A DNA stretch of 64,000 bases from Streptomyces wuyuanensis (GCF_900103455.1 NZ_FNHI01000017.1:62001-126000), one strand, 5' to 3'. Counted from the first letter of the stretch, positions 8,955-17,978 are shown. Notes: generated by a model from the sequence alone, not told the origin. A program made the numbers and translations.

Positions 8955-9081
8955 GCGCACTGCCTCCCATCCGGACTTTAACCGTCGGTCCAGGAATTTC
9001 ACCTGGTCAACCGGCCGCTGGCTGCGGACGGGTCGCGGACTGTAACCGCCGGTTCGGAATTGCACCGACCCCGGAGTGCGC
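8955..9081 (-). promoter_or_regulatory. FMN riboswitch (RFN element) of the rib operon
   Basis: On the minus strand, GCGCACT (9075-9081) and AGTGCGC (8955-8961) form the closing P1 stem. In between are the conserved RFN blocks GGGGTCGGTGCAATTCCGAA, CCGGCGGTTACAGTCCGCGA, CAGGTGAAATTCCTGGACCG and ACGGTTAAAGTCCGGATGGG in the right order. FMN binding should reduce expression of ribD and the genes below it. Between it and the ribD start lie possible expression-platform hairpins, including CTGTCGA paired to TCGACAG around 8828-8843. No clear Rho-independent terminator is seen, so translational or Rho-linked control is possible. Confidence 0.95.
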
Positions 9082-9174
9082 TGCTGCTGATACAGGCCCA
9101 GTGTGCCACGAGCGCGCGGGGGCCATACGGGTGACCCGATGTGGGGTGGCTCACAAGAACCCACCCGAACGGAA

Positions 9175-9216
9175 TGGTCCAGACCTATTGACGCACTGGT
9201 CTAGTCCTCTTAATCT
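9175..9216 (+). promoter_or_regulatory. Chitinase promoter with two DasR-like direct repeats
   Basis: A -35 TTGACG (9188-9193) and a -10 TAATCT (9211-9216) are separated by 17 bases. Two 12-base direct repeats flank or overlap the -35: TGGTCCAGACCT (9175-9186) and TGGTCTAGTCCT (9197-9208). Such repeats are the classical element of Streptomyces chitinase promoters, and the second matches the DasR consensus (core ACTGGTCTAGACC) with one change. GlcNAc-phosphate-relieved repression is therefore expected. The start codon lies about 100 bases downstream. Confidence 0.85.
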
Positions 9217-9324
9217 CTGCGTCACCTCCGCGGAGACGGCGCTCCGGTGTGCGCACACCGGGGCCAACCCGACTCATTCCACCGCCAGTTGTGTGATCCC
9301 CACCCTCCCCAGGAGGACCCCACC

Positions 9325-11718
9325 GTGCTCACCCCCACCCGCCCGAGAGCCACGCTGCTCGCAGCCGGCGCAGCCGCCGCCGGACTGCTGCTGGGCTCGC
9401 TCACCGGCGGCGTCTCCCACGCCGCCGACGACCACGAGTCCTGCCGGCCCGACGGGCTCCACCGCACTCCCGGCGTCGCCGTGCCGTACTGCACCGCCTA
9501 CGACGCCGAAGGCCGGGAGAAGATGGGCGCCGACCACCAGCGCCGCGTGATCGGCTACTTCACCGGCTGGCGCACCGGGAAGAACGGCGAGCCCGCGTAT
9601 CTCGCCTCCGACATCCCGTGGGACAAGATCACCCACATCAATTACGCGTTCGGGCACATCGGTGTCGACAACAGACTCTCGGTCGGCGCGGACGGGCCGG
9701 ACAATCCCGCGATCGGAATGACCTGGCCGGACGTCTCGGGCGCCGAAATGGACCCGGCGTTCCCGTACAAGGGCCACTTCAACCTGCTCGGCAAGTTCAA
9801 GAAGCAGCACCCCGACGTCAAGACGCTGATCTCGGTCGGCGGCTGGGCCGAGACCGGAGGCCATTTCGGCGCCGACGGCAGCCGGGTGGACTCCGGCGGT
9901 TTCTACTCCATGGCGACGAACGCCGACGGATCGGTGAACCAGGCCGGGATCGACACGTTCGCCGACTCGGCGGTCGCCTTCGTCAAGAAGTACGGGTTCA
10001 ACGGCGTCGACATCGACTACGAGTACCCGACCTCGATGAAGGACGCCGGAAACCCGCTGGACCACGCCGTCTCCAACCCGCGCCGCGCCGGGCTCGTCAA
10101 GGGCTACGCCGCGCTGATGAAGACCCTGCGCGAGAAACTGGACCGCGCGGGCGCCGCGGACGGGAAGCACTACCTGCTCACGGTGGCGGCGCCGTCCTCC
10201 GGCTATCTGCTCAGGGGAATGGAGACGTTCCAGGTCCAGAAATACCTGGACTACGTCAACATCATGTCCTACGACCTGCACGGCGCCTGGAACGAGTACG
10301 TCGGGCCGAATGCCTCGCTCTTCGACGACGGCAAGGACGGCGAACTCGCGGCGGCCGGGGTCTATTCGACCTCCCAGTACGGCGGAATCGGATATCTGAA
10401 CACCGACTGGGCCTATCACTACTTCCGCGGATCGATGCCCGCCGGCCGGATCAACATCGGCCTTCCCTATTACACCCGCGGCTTCAAGAACGTCCAGGGC
10501 GGGACGGACGGGCTGTGGGGCAGGGCCCCCTCGACGAACTGCCCCGCCGGCACGGGACTGACCAGGTGCGGTGACGGCGCGGTCGGGATCGACAACCTCT
10601 GGCACGACAAGGACACGGCGGGCAGGGAGTCCCCGGCCGGCTCCAACCCGATGTGGCACGCGAAGAACCTGGAGCGGGGCGTCGTCGGCGACTACGTCAC
10701 CCGGTACGGCTTCCCGGCCGGCACGACGCTGACCGGCACGTACGTCCGCAAGTACGACGCGACGCTCGTCGCGCCCTGGCTGTGGAACGCGGAGAAGAAG
10801 GTCTTCCTTTCCACGGAGGACGAGCAGTCGGTGAGCACCAAGGCCGACTACGTGGTGGACCGGGGCATCGGCGGGACGATGGTCTGGGAACTGGCCGGCG
10901 ACTACGACTGGAACGCCTCGAAGGGCCAGTACGAGACGGGCGACACGCTCACCACGGCCATGTACGAGAAGTTCCGGACGGCGGCCCCGTACGGCGCCCG
11001 GCGGGCGACCACCCCGATGCCGGCCGAAGCGGTCGACGTGAAGGCCGAGTTCGGGCAGTTCCCGCTCGGCGACTCCAACTACCCGATCAGCCCCAAGCTC
11101 AAGATCACCAACGGCACGACGGCGACGCTGCCGGGCGGTACGGAGTTCCAGTTCGACTACGGCACTTCGGCCCCGGGCAACGCCAAGGACCAGTCCGGCT
11201 TCGGCACGACCGTCGTGCGGAGCGACCACACGGGCGGCAACGTGGGCGGACTGAAGGGCGATCACCACCGCGTGTCCCTCAAACTGCCGGGCTGGCAGAC
11301 TCTCGCGCCGGGCGCGTCCGTGGAACTCGACTTCGTCTACTACCTGCCGGTGTCCACTCCGTCGAACTGGACGGTGACCTTCGGCGGCAGGACCTATGCG
11401 CTGGCCGGCGATCTGGCACGGGGCACGACCGTCGTCGATCCCGGCGCGGGGTCGTCCGGCGGAGGGTCCGGCACAGGCGGGACGACCGGGGGAACGACCG
11501 GCGGGGGAGCGACCGACGGGGGAGCGACCGACGGGGGGACGACCGGCGGGGGCGGCGGGCAGTGCACGGCGCCCGCGTGGAGCGCGACGGCCGAGTACGG
11601 CGGCGGTACGAGCGTGTCCCACAACTCCCGCACCTGGAAGGCGAAGTGGTGGACGAAGGGCGAGGAGCCCGGCACCACCGGCGAGTGGGGGGTGTGGCAG
11701 GACCTCGGGGCCTGCTGA
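9325..11718 (+). CDS. Secreted GH18 chitinase with C-terminal chitin-binding module
   Basis: 797 residues from GTG 9325, with AGGAGGA eight bases upstream. A Sec signal peptide runs to about residue 33 (SHA/ADD). The GH18 barrel spans about 70-560; DIDYE at residues 229-233 gives Glu233 as general acid, and VNIMSYDLHGAW is the conserved strand. A beta module (about 570-705) follows, then a Gly/Thr linker with repeated GGATD/GGTT units, and a CBM5/12 domain near 745-797 (CTAPAWSATAEYGGGTSV with aromatic WKAKWW). It degrades chitin outside the cell. Position and size recall S. coelicolor ChiI; this is from memory. Two DasR-like repeats precede it. Confidence 0.94.
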   Translation: MLTPTRPRATLLAAGAAAAGLLLGSLTGGVSHAADDHESCRPDGLHRTPGVAVPYCTAYDAEGREKMGADHQRRVIGYFTGWRTGKNGEPAYLASDIPWDKITHINYAFGHIGVDNRLSVGADGPDNPAIGMTWPDVSGAEMDPAFPYKGHFNLLGKFKKQHPDVKTLISVGGWAETGGHFGADGSRVDSGGFYSMATNADGSVNQAGIDTFADSAVAFVKKYGFNGVDIDYEYPTSMKDAGNPLDHAVSNPRRAGLVKGYAALMKTLREKLDRAGAADGKHYLLTVAAPSSGYLLRGMETFQVQKYLDYVNIMSYDLHGAWNEYVGPNASLFDDGKDGELAAAGVYSTSQYGGIGYLNTDWAYHYFRGSMPAGRINIGLPYYTRGFKNVQGGTDGLWGRAPSTNCPAGTGLTRCGDGAVGIDNLWHDKDTAGRESPAGSNPMWHAKNLERGVVGDYVTRYGFPAGTTLTGTYVRKYDATLVAPWLWNAEKKVFLSTEDEQSVSTKADYVVDRGIGGTMVWELAGDYDWNASKGQYETGDTLTTAMYEKFRTAAPYGARRATTPMPAEAVDVKAEFGQFPLGDSNYPISPKLKITNGTTATLPGGTEFQFDYGTSAPGNAKDQSGFGTTVVRSDHTGGNVGGLKGDHHRVSLKLPGWQTLAPGASVELDFVYYLPVSTPSNWTVTFGGRTYALAGDLARGTTVVDPGAGSSGGGSGTGGTTGGTTGGGATDGGATDGGTTGGGGGQCTAPAWSATAEYGGGTSVSHNSRTWKAKWWTKGEEPGTTGEWGVWQDLGAC

Positions 11719-11774
11719 CGAGCGGGGCGCGGCAGGACCCCGGGGCCTGCCGCACGCACCCCGAGTGAGAAACG

Positions 11775-11809
11775 CCCGGCGGCGGTTCCCGGCCCTTGCC
11801 GCCGCCGGG
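11775..11809. terminator. Hairpin between chitinase and ROK gene
   Basis: CCCGGCGGCGG (11775-11785) pairs perfectly with CCGCCGCCGGG (11799-11809) over a 13-base loop, 57 bases after the chitinase stop. The rest of the 250-base convergent interval (11719-11968) shows no gene. It may serve both strands. Confidence 0.55.
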
Positions 11810-11968
11810 TCCTCGCGCCTCCCCGGGAGCCCTCGGCCGTACGGCAGCCCCTCCCGACGGCCCGTGGGCGCCTGCGCGGGCCGTCCGGCCGTGATGCGTA
11901 CCGTGCGCCCTGCGGCCGCCCCTACCCCCGGAGCAACGGCGCGGCGCACGAGCCGTGGAGGCGAACCC

Positions 11969-13135
11969 TCAGGAAGCGGGTGCGAAGAGCTCCGCCTGGG
12001 CCGCCTCCCGGGCCGCGAGCAGGGCGCCCCGCAGCACCGCCTCGCCGCCCAGCTCCGTCGGCCGGATCGCCGTGCGCAGCGGTGACAGCGCCGCCAGGCG
12101 CGCCTCCACCCTGGTGGCGAGCGCCGTACCGCCGGCGTACCCGATCTCCCCGCCGAGGACCACGCAGCCGGGGTCCAGTACGGCGGCGACGGCGGCGGCC
12201 CCCACGGCCAGCTGCCCGGCGAGGGCGTCGAGGAAGGCGTCCCCCCGTCCGCCGGGGCACTCCCCCGCCGCCGCGGCCCTGACCGCCTCCTCGGCCTCGC
12301 CGTCGATGCCGTGGAGCACGGCGAGATCCCGTACCGCGGCCGCACCCGCCAGCGCGTGGAACCCGGCGTCGCAGCCCGTCGCGGACGGCAGCCCTCCGGT
12401 GCCCGGCACCGGAAGGAAGCCGATCTCCCCCGCGCCGCCCGAGGCACCGCGGCGCAGCGCGCCGCCGAGCACGACGGCCGCGCCGACGCCCTGGCCGAGC
12501 CACAGCAGTACGAAGTCGTCGAGATCGCGGGCGGCTCCGAGGCGCAGTTCGGCCACGGCGGCCAGATTGGTCTCGTTCTCCACGAGCACGGTCGCGGGGA
12601 GCCGCTGCTGGAGGGCGGCGACGAGTCTGCGGTGCCAGGCGGGCAGCTTGGTGGAGTTCCGCAGCTCCCCCGTCACCGGGTCGATCAGCCCCGGCGCGCC
12701 GATGCCGACGCTGTGCAGACGGCGGACGCCGGCCTCGTGGGCGGTGCTCTCCAGCAGGGCCACGGCCCGCTCGACGGCCGGTTCCGTGCCCGTGTCGCTG
12801 CCGATGGGCAGCGTCGCCTCGGCCAGGGTGGCGCCCACCAGGTCGGCGACCACGACCGAGACACCCTGGGTGCGGACGTCGAGGGCCGCGAGATGGGCGC
12901 GGTCGGCGACGATCCCGTACAGCCGGGCGTTGGGCCCCCGGCGCTGCTCGCCCGCCTCTCCCACCACCCGGATCAGCCCCGACACCTGGAGCCGCTCCAC
13001 CAGGTCCGCGACGGAGGGCCGGGAGAGTCCGGTGAGCGTCTTCAGCTGACCTGCCGTCAACGGGCCCTCCTGCTGCAGCAGTCGCAGGGCGAGCCGGTCG
13101 TTGATGGCCCGGGCGGTGCTCGGGGATGCGGGCAT
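11969..13135 (-). CDS. ROK-family transcriptional regulator
   Basis: 388 residues. A winged HTH occupies residues about 12-75 (NDRLALRLLQQEGPLTAGQLKTLTGLSRPSVADLVERL), and a ROK sugar-kinase-like fold the rest, with VGIGAPGLIDPVTGELRN and DPGCVVLGGEIGYAGG. The cysteine-rich zinc motif typical of many ROK proteins is absent near GASGGAGEIGFLPVPG. Members sense sugars or sugar phosphates and repress transport genes. It is divergent from an MFS transporter, with an inverted repeat between them, so it probably controls that transporter and itself. The effector is unknown. Confidence 0.92.
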   Translation of the reverse strand: MPASPSTARAINDRLALRLLQQEGPLTAGQLKTLTGLSRPSVADLVERLQVSGLIRVVGEAGEQRRGPNARLYGIVADRAHLAALDVRTQGVSVVVADLVGATLAEATLPIGSDTGTEPAVERAVALLESTAHEAGVRRLHSVGIGAPGLIDPVTGELRNSTKLPAWHRRLVAALQQRLPATVLVENETNLAAVAELRLGAARDLDDFVLLWLGQGVGAAVVLGGALRRGASGGAGEIGFLPVPGTGGLPSATGCDAGFHALAGAAAVRDLAVLHGIDGEAEEAVRAAAAGECPGGRGDAFLDALAGQLAVGAAAVAAVLDPGCVVLGGEIGYAGGTALATRVEARLAALSPLRTAIRPTELGGEAVLRGALLAAREAAQAELFAPAS

Positions 13136-13175
13136 GCCGGAATCCTTCCAGATGCCTGCCTCGTTCGACTCTATT

Positions 13176-13196
13176 TATCAGGCAGGGTTCCTGATA
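13176..13196. promoter_or_regulatory. Inverted-repeat operator between ROK regulator and MFS gene
   Basis: TATCAGG (13176-13182) and CCTGATA (13190-13196) form a perfect 7+7 inverted repeat with a 7-base spacer, in a locally AT-richer stretch. It lies 41 bases above the ROK start and 41 bases above the MFS start. Its central position fits an operator serving both genes. Binding by the ROK protein is inferred. Confidence 0.65.
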
Positions 13197-13236
13197 GTTT
13201 ACGCGCACACCACGACTCCCGGGGAGGACGGCGCCG

Positions 13237-14469
13237 ATGCCGACAGAGGTGGCAGACGACAGGCGACGGCTGAACAGGGCGCGCTACGCGGTCGCCGCCG
13301 TGTTCTGCGTGCACGGTGCCGTGACGGGCAGTTTCGCCACCCGCATCCCCTGGATCCAGGACCACGCGGGGGTCGGCGCGGGACAGCTGGGGCTCGCCCT
13401 CGCCTTCCCCGCCATCGGCGCGTCCCTCGCGATGCCCCTCGCGGGCGCCGTCAGCCATCGTTACGGGGCGCGCACCGCGCTGCGCGGTCTGCTCGCGCTG
13501 TGGACGCTCGCCCTGGCGCTCCCGGCGCTGTCCCCCAACGTGTACGCCCTGTGCGCCACGCTGTTCGTGTACGGCGCCACCGCAGGGATGTCGGACGTCG
13601 CCATGAACGCCCTCGGCGTCGAGGTCGAGAACCGGCTGGACCGCTCGATCATGTCCGGGCTGCACGGCATGTGGAGCGTGGGCGCGCTCCTCGGCTCGGC
13701 CGCGGGCACGGTCGCCGCGCATCTGGGCAGCGACGCACGGCTCCACCACCTGCTCGCGTCCGCCGTACTGACGGTGGTCGGGCTGCTGGCCTGCCAGGGC
13801 GTGCTCGACCTGCGGAGCTCCGCCGACGAGGAGCCGCCGCCGCGCTTCGCGCTGCCGCCGAAGTCCGCGGTGGTCATCGGGGCGATCGGCTTCTGCGGGG
13901 TGTTCGCCGAGGGCGCGAGCCTGGACTGGTCGGCGGTGTACCTGAGGGACGTACTGGGCACCTCGGCCGGGCTCGCCGCCGCGTCCACCACGGCGTTCGC
14001 CCTGACCATGGCGGTGGCCCGGCTGGTCGGCGACCGCGTCGTGGACCGGTTCGGCCCGGTCCGCACGGTCCGCGTCGGCGGCGTGCTGGCCACCGCAGGA
14101 GGCGTCCTGGTGGTTCTGGCGCCCCATCCGGCGGCCGCGATGACCGGTTTCGGCTGCATCGGGCTCGGCATCGCCGTGGTGGTTCCGCTGGCGTTCGCGG
14201 CGGCGGGCCGCAGCGGGACGAACCCGAGTCTCTCGATCGCGGGAGTGGCGACGATCACCTACACGTCCGGGTTGATCGCCCCTTCGGCGATCGGCGGGAT
14301 CGCCGATCTGACCTCGCTGGTGGTGTCGTTCGGGCTGGTGACGGTGCTCGCGTTCGGGCTGGTCCTGGGAGCGGGGGTGCTGCGGGGCAGCAACCGGGGG
14401 GCGGCGCCGGCGGCGCCCGGGGCGACCGGTACGCAGGCACCCGCGCCGGCGCCTGACCTCCGGGCGTAG
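13237..14469 (+). CDS. MFS transporter (YbjJ-like)
   Basis: 410 residues with about twelve hydrophobic segments. The typical start VHGAVTGSFATRIPWIQDH and the loop GAVSHRYGART after the second helix match the MFS A-type motif. The Ala/Pro tail after residue 390 is probably disordered. Substrate cannot be told from sequence; homologues are often called sugar or multidrug transporters. It is divergent from a ROK regulator, which favours a sugar-related substrate. GGGGAGGACGG lies about ten bases before the ATG. Confidence 0.88.
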   Translation: MPTEVADDRRRLNRARYAVAAVFCVHGAVTGSFATRIPWIQDHAGVGAGQLGLALAFPAIGASLAMPLAGAVSHRYGARTALRGLLALWTLALALPALSPNVYALCATLFVYGATAGMSDVAMNALGVEVENRLDRSIMSGLHGMWSVGALLGSAAGTVAAHLGSDARLHHLLASAVLTVVGLLACQGVLDLRSSADEEPPPRFALPPKSAVVIGAIGFCGVFAEGASLDWSAVYLRDVLGTSAGLAAASTTAFALTMAVARLVGDRVVDRFGPVRTVRVGGVLATAGGVLVVLAPHPAAAMTGFGCIGLGIAVVVPLAFAAAGRSGTNPSLSIAGVATITYTSGLIAPSAIGGIADLTSLVVSFGLVTVLAFGLVLGAGVLRGSNRGAAPAAPGATGTQAPAPAPDLRA

Positions 14470-14597
14470 CCCGGCGCCTCCGCAGCAGGTCGCGGGGCCG
14501 TGGAACGCGCCCCGGGCCCGCACCGGGGACGGAAGCGGAGCATCGCGTTCCTCGTACGATGGTCGCTGATCATCGCCCCCTCGGAAGTGGAGCCCGT

Positions 14598-16001
14598 ATG
14601 AACCTCGGCGTGCGCTGGACCCTGCACGGCGACGGACGAACCCCCGCTCCGGGAGCGGTCGTACGGCCCGAGGAGCGCCTCTCCTGGCCGCGCACGGCGG
14701 GGCTCGGCGCCCAGCACGTCGTGGCCATGTTCGGCGCCTCGTTCGTGGCGCCGGTGCTGATGGGGCTGGATCCCAACCTGGCCATCATGATGTCCGGTGT
14801 CGCGACCATGATCTTCCTGCTCGCGACCCGCGGCCGGATCCCGAGCTATCTGGGCTGCTCGCTGTCGTTCGTCGGCGTGGCCGCGACCATCCGCGCCACG
14901 GGCGGCGACAGCGCCACGATCACCGGCGCGATCCTCGTGGTCGGCGCGGTGCTCTTCCTCGCGGGCCTCGCCGTGCAGCGCTTCGGCGCCCGGATCATCC
15001 ACGCCGCGATGCCACCGATCGTCACCGGCGCGGTGGTCATGCTCATCGGTTTCAACCTGGCGCCGGTCACGGCCTCGACGTACTGGCCGCAGGACCAGTG
15101 GACGGCCCTGCTCACCATGCTGTTCACCGGACTGGCCGTGGTGTGTCTGCGCGGCTTCTGGTCGCGCGTCGCGATCTTCCTGGGCCTGATCTTCGGGTAC
15201 GGCATCTCCTGGGTCTTCGACCGGATCTTCGGGAGGATCCACTCACCGGCGGGCGGCGCCGAGGCGGTCGACCACTGGCGGCTCGACCTGTCGGGCGTCG
15301 GCAAGGCCGACTGGATCGGGCTCCCCGACTTCCACGCCCCGGCGTTCGAGTGGTCGGCGATCCTGGTCGCCCTGCCCGTCGTCATCGCCCTGATCGCGGA
15401 GAACGCCGGACACGTGAAGGCCGTCGGCGAGATGATCGGCGACCCGCTGGACGACAAGCTGGGCACGGCCATCGCCGCCGACGGCGCCGCGTCGATGCTG
15501 TCGAGCGCGGTGGGCGGCCCGCCGAACACCACGTACTCGGAGAACATCGGCGTCATGGCAGCCACCCGCGTGTACTCGACGGCCGCCTACTGGGCCGCCG
15601 CGTTCTTCGCGCTCCTCTTCGGGCTCTGCCCGAAGTTCGGCGCGGTCGTCGCCGCGATCCCGGGCGGCGTGCTCGGCGGCATCACCGTCATCCTGTACGG
15701 AATGATCGGCCTGCTCGGCGCGCAGATCTGGATCAACGCCAAGGTGGATCTGCGCAATCCGCTGAACCTCGTCCCGGCCGCCGCGGGCATCATCATCGGC
15801 GTCGGCGGCGTCAGCCTGAAGTTCAGCGAGAACTTCGAACTCGGCGGCATCGCCCTCGGCACGCTCGTCGTCATCACCGGCTACCACGTGCTGCGCGCCT
15901 TCGCCCCCGCCCACATGAAGCCGCAGGAGCCGCTGCTGGACGCGGGCACGTCCACGTACGACGAGGGTGACGGCGGCGGTCAGCCGTTCGCCAAGTCGTA
16001 G
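14598..16001 (+). CDS. NCS2 uracil/xanthine permease
   Basis: 467 residues from ATG 14598, with GGAAGTGGAG upstream. It is an NCS2 nucleobase:cation symporter with AQHVVAMFGASFVAPVLMGLDPN near the N-terminus, ENAGHVKAVGEMIG (the conserved Glu-containing signature of helix 8) and SSAVGGPPNTTYSENIGVMAATRVYS (helix 10 signature). The NTTYSEN pattern favours uracil-type over purine substrates. The gene ends inside the 3-prime end of the GH6 gene on the other strand, overlapping it by 22 bases. Confidence 0.93.
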   Translation: MNLGVRWTLHGDGRTPAPGAVVRPEERLSWPRTAGLGAQHVVAMFGASFVAPVLMGLDPNLAIMMSGVATMIFLLATRGRIPSYLGCSLSFVGVAATIRATGGDSATITGAILVVGAVLFLAGLAVQRFGARIIHAAMPPIVTGAVVMLIGFNLAPVTASTYWPQDQWTALLTMLFTGLAVVCLRGFWSRVAIFLGLIFGYGISWVFDRIFGRIHSPAGGAEAVDHWRLDLSGVGKADWIGLPDFHAPAFEWSAILVALPVVIALIAENAGHVKAVGEMIGDPLDDKLGTAIAADGAASMLSSAVGGPPNTTYSENIGVMAATRVYSTAAYWAAAFFALLFGLCPKFGAVVAAIPGGVLGGITVILYGMIGLLGAQIWINAKVDLRNPLNLVPAAAGIIIGVGGVSLKFSENFELGGIALGTLVVITGYHVLRAFAPAHMKPQEPLLDAGTSTYDEGDGGGQPFAKS

Positions 16002-17167
16002 GCGTAGTCCGGCGTGAAGGTGCCCGCCGCGCCCTTGCACCCGTCCGACTCCCCGGGCAGCTTCACCCACAGGTAGGCGTCGATCCGGGCCTCCCCCGTC
16101 TCGGTGGTCGGCGTCCGGCCGAGGGCGCGGCCGTCCGGATCGCACCAGGCGCCCTGCGCCGGCGCGCCGTTGCCGTTGCGGCTGGTGTCGATGACGGCGC
16201 CCAGGCCCGGCGGGCCGCCGAGTGCGTCCAGCACCCGGCGGGCGTACCGCGCCTCGTCGGCGGTGCGGTGGAAGTTGGAGACGTTGGTGAAGATGCCGTC
16301 GCCGCTCGTGGCGGCACCCGCGGCGCGGAGCTGGGCGGCCTGCTTCGCGGCCGGGTGCCAGCCGGAGTGACCGGCGTCGAAGTACACCCTCGTCCGGGGG
16401 CCCGCGGCCTTCAGGGTGCGCGCAGCCCTGGCGAGCGAGGCGTAGCGGGCGGCCCGGCCGTCGTCCGCGAGGCAGTCCGAGAGCGCGATCGAGTCGGGTT
16501 CGAGGACCACGATGACCGGCCCGTCGCCGAGGCCGGCGGCGAACTCCCGTATCCAGGCGTCGTACGCGGCGAGATCGGGCGCGCCGCCCTGGGAAGCGCC
16601 GCCGCAGTCCCGGTCCGGGATCGCGTACGGCACCAGCACCGCGACGCGGCCCGCCGCCGCCGCGCCCGAGGTCACCGCCCGCACCCGGCCCGTGATCCGT
16701 CCGGGATCGTGCTCCGGGAACCAGACCGCGGCGGCGTGCGCGGCGATCCGTGACTCGATCAGCGGCCGGCGGGGATCGTCACGGTGCTCGCGCACCCAGT
16801 CCAGGACCTGGGACTGCGGATGGCGGTACAGCCGGCCGGCGGCCGCGGGCGTACCGGGGCGGCGTACCGGGCGGCTCGCCTGGGACGAGCGGGCGGGAGC
16901 GGCCGACGCCGCGGGCGACGGCGGGGGCCCGGGTGACGTCGCGGGCGCGGAGGGCGGGTGGGTCGGGCGGGCGGGCAGCGGGACGGTCACGGGCGAACTC
17001 CTCACCTCGGGCCGTGCGGTGTCGTCCTCGCCTCCGGCGGTGGACATCAGTCCGGCGACGGCGCCCAGGGCCACCACCGCGGAGGCCGCCGTGGTCATGA
17101 CTCCCCGGCCGGCCGCGAGGCGCCGCTCGTTCCGTTCCGCCCGGCGCCGGTTGCGTACGCCTGACAT
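15980..17167 (-). CDS. Secreted or membrane-anchored GH6 glycoside hydrolase
   Basis: 395 residues. An Arg-rich N-terminus (MSGVRNRRRAERNERR) and a hydrophobic stretch (VMTTAASAVVALGAVAGLMSTAG) form a signal or anchor. A Pro/Ala/Ser linker runs to about residue 105, followed by a GH6 catalytic domain. Visible GH6 features are PVIVVLEPDSIALSDCL with the acid Asp, FTNVSNFHRTADEARYA, DTSRNGNG and WVKLPGESDGCKGAAG. The family cleaves beta-1,4-glucan (cellulase or cellobiohydrolase). No carbohydrate-binding module is present. It is divergent from the DUF5995 gene across 106 bases. Confidence 0.92.
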   Translation of the reverse strand: MSGVRNRRRAERNERRLAAGRGVMTTAASAVVALGAVAGLMSTAGGEDDTARPEVRSSPVTVPLPARPTHPPSAPATSPGPPPSPAASAAPARSSQASRPVRRPGTPAAAGRLYRHPQSQVLDWVREHRDDPRRPLIESRIAAHAAAVWFPEHDPGRITGRVRAVTSGAAAAGRVAVLVPYAIPDRDCGGASQGGAPDLAAYDAWIREFAAGLGDGPVIVVLEPDSIALSDCLADDGRAARYASLARAARTLKAAGPRTRVYFDAGHSGWHPAAKQAAQLRAAGAATSGDGIFTNVSNFHRTADEARYARRVLDALGGPPGLGAVIDTSRNGNGAPAQGAWCDPDGRALGRTPTTETGEARIDAYLWVKLPGESDGCKGAAGTFTPDYAYDLANG

Positions 17168-17273
17168 GTGCTGTGCTCCCTCCCCGGCCGCCGCGGCCGT
17201 GGCGTTCCCCCGTTCCGGGGACGCCTGCGGCCGGGCGGCGCGTGTCCGAGCCTATGGCTGGGACGCTGCCCCC

Positions 17274-17978
17274 ATGGCGAAGATCGCACAGTACGCGGCC
17301 GGCGGCGAGGCGGGCCGCAGGTCGGTCGACACGGTGCTGGCCCGGATGCGGGCATTCCGCTCCGACTGGCCGGCGGGCGACGGGATCGCGGTCTTCAACC
17401 GCGTGTACCTGACCGTCACCGAGGAACTCGGACGGCGCATCGACCGCGGCGAGTTCCCCGACCGCAGGTCCGCGGTCACCCTGCACGTTCTCTTCGCCGA
17501 GCGCTATCTGTCGACCGCGGACACGGTCGCCGCGGGCGGCCGGGCACCGGCCTGCTGGCGGCCGCTGTTCCAGTTCCGCCGTCATCCCGGCGTACGTCCG
17601 CTGCAGTTCGCGCTGGCCGGGATCAATGCGCACATCGGGCACGATCTCGCGCTGGCGGTCGTGGACACCTGCCGTACGCTCGGCTGCCGACCGACCGACG
17701 TCGAGGGGGACTTCGACCGCGTGGGTGACGTCCTCACGATGCTGGAGGAGCGCATCCGCGAGGATCTGATGCCCGGCCCCGATCTGCTGGAGATCGCCGA
17801 TCCGCTCACCCATCTGCTCGGCTCGTGGAGTCTCGAGCGGGCCCGCGACGGCGCCTGGTCGGCGGCGCGGCTGCTGTGGGGGCTGCGGGAACTCCCCGCG
17901 CTGGCGGAGGAGTTCACCGAGCGCCTGGACGCCGGGGTCGGCCTCGTCGGTCGCTGCCTGCTCACCCCGCTCCGCTGA
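17274..17978 (+). CDS. DUF5995 family protein
   Basis: 234 residues, mostly helical and without signal peptide or membrane segment. Conserved-looking parts are WPAGDGIAVFNRVYLTVTEELG, LHVLFAERYL, PLFQFRRHPGVRPLQFALAGINAHIGHDLALAV and DFDRVGDVL. The pattern of His and Asp residues (NAHIGHDLALAVVDT) resembles a metal-containing helical bundle, but this is a guess. I recall the family as DUF5995; no function is known to me. The ATG at 17274 begins the conserved part although its ribosome site is weak. A strong terminator follows. Confidence 0.8.
   Translation: MAKIAQYAAGGEAGRRSVDTVLARMRAFRSDWPAGDGIAVFNRVYLTVTEELGRRIDRGEFPDRRSAVTLHVLFAERYLSTADTVAAGGRAPACWRPLFQFRRHPGVRPLQFALAGINAHIGHDLALAVVDTCRTLGCRPTDVEGDFDRVGDVLTMLEERIREDLMPGPDLLEIADPLTHLLGSWSLERARDGAWSAARLLWGLRELPALAEEFTERLDAGVGLVGRCLLTPLR

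Noticed and set aside
9274..12447. 1057-codon minus-strand open frame across the chitinase and ROK gene
   Set aside because: It covers the chitinase in antisense and the ROK gene in a wrong frame; no domain pattern.
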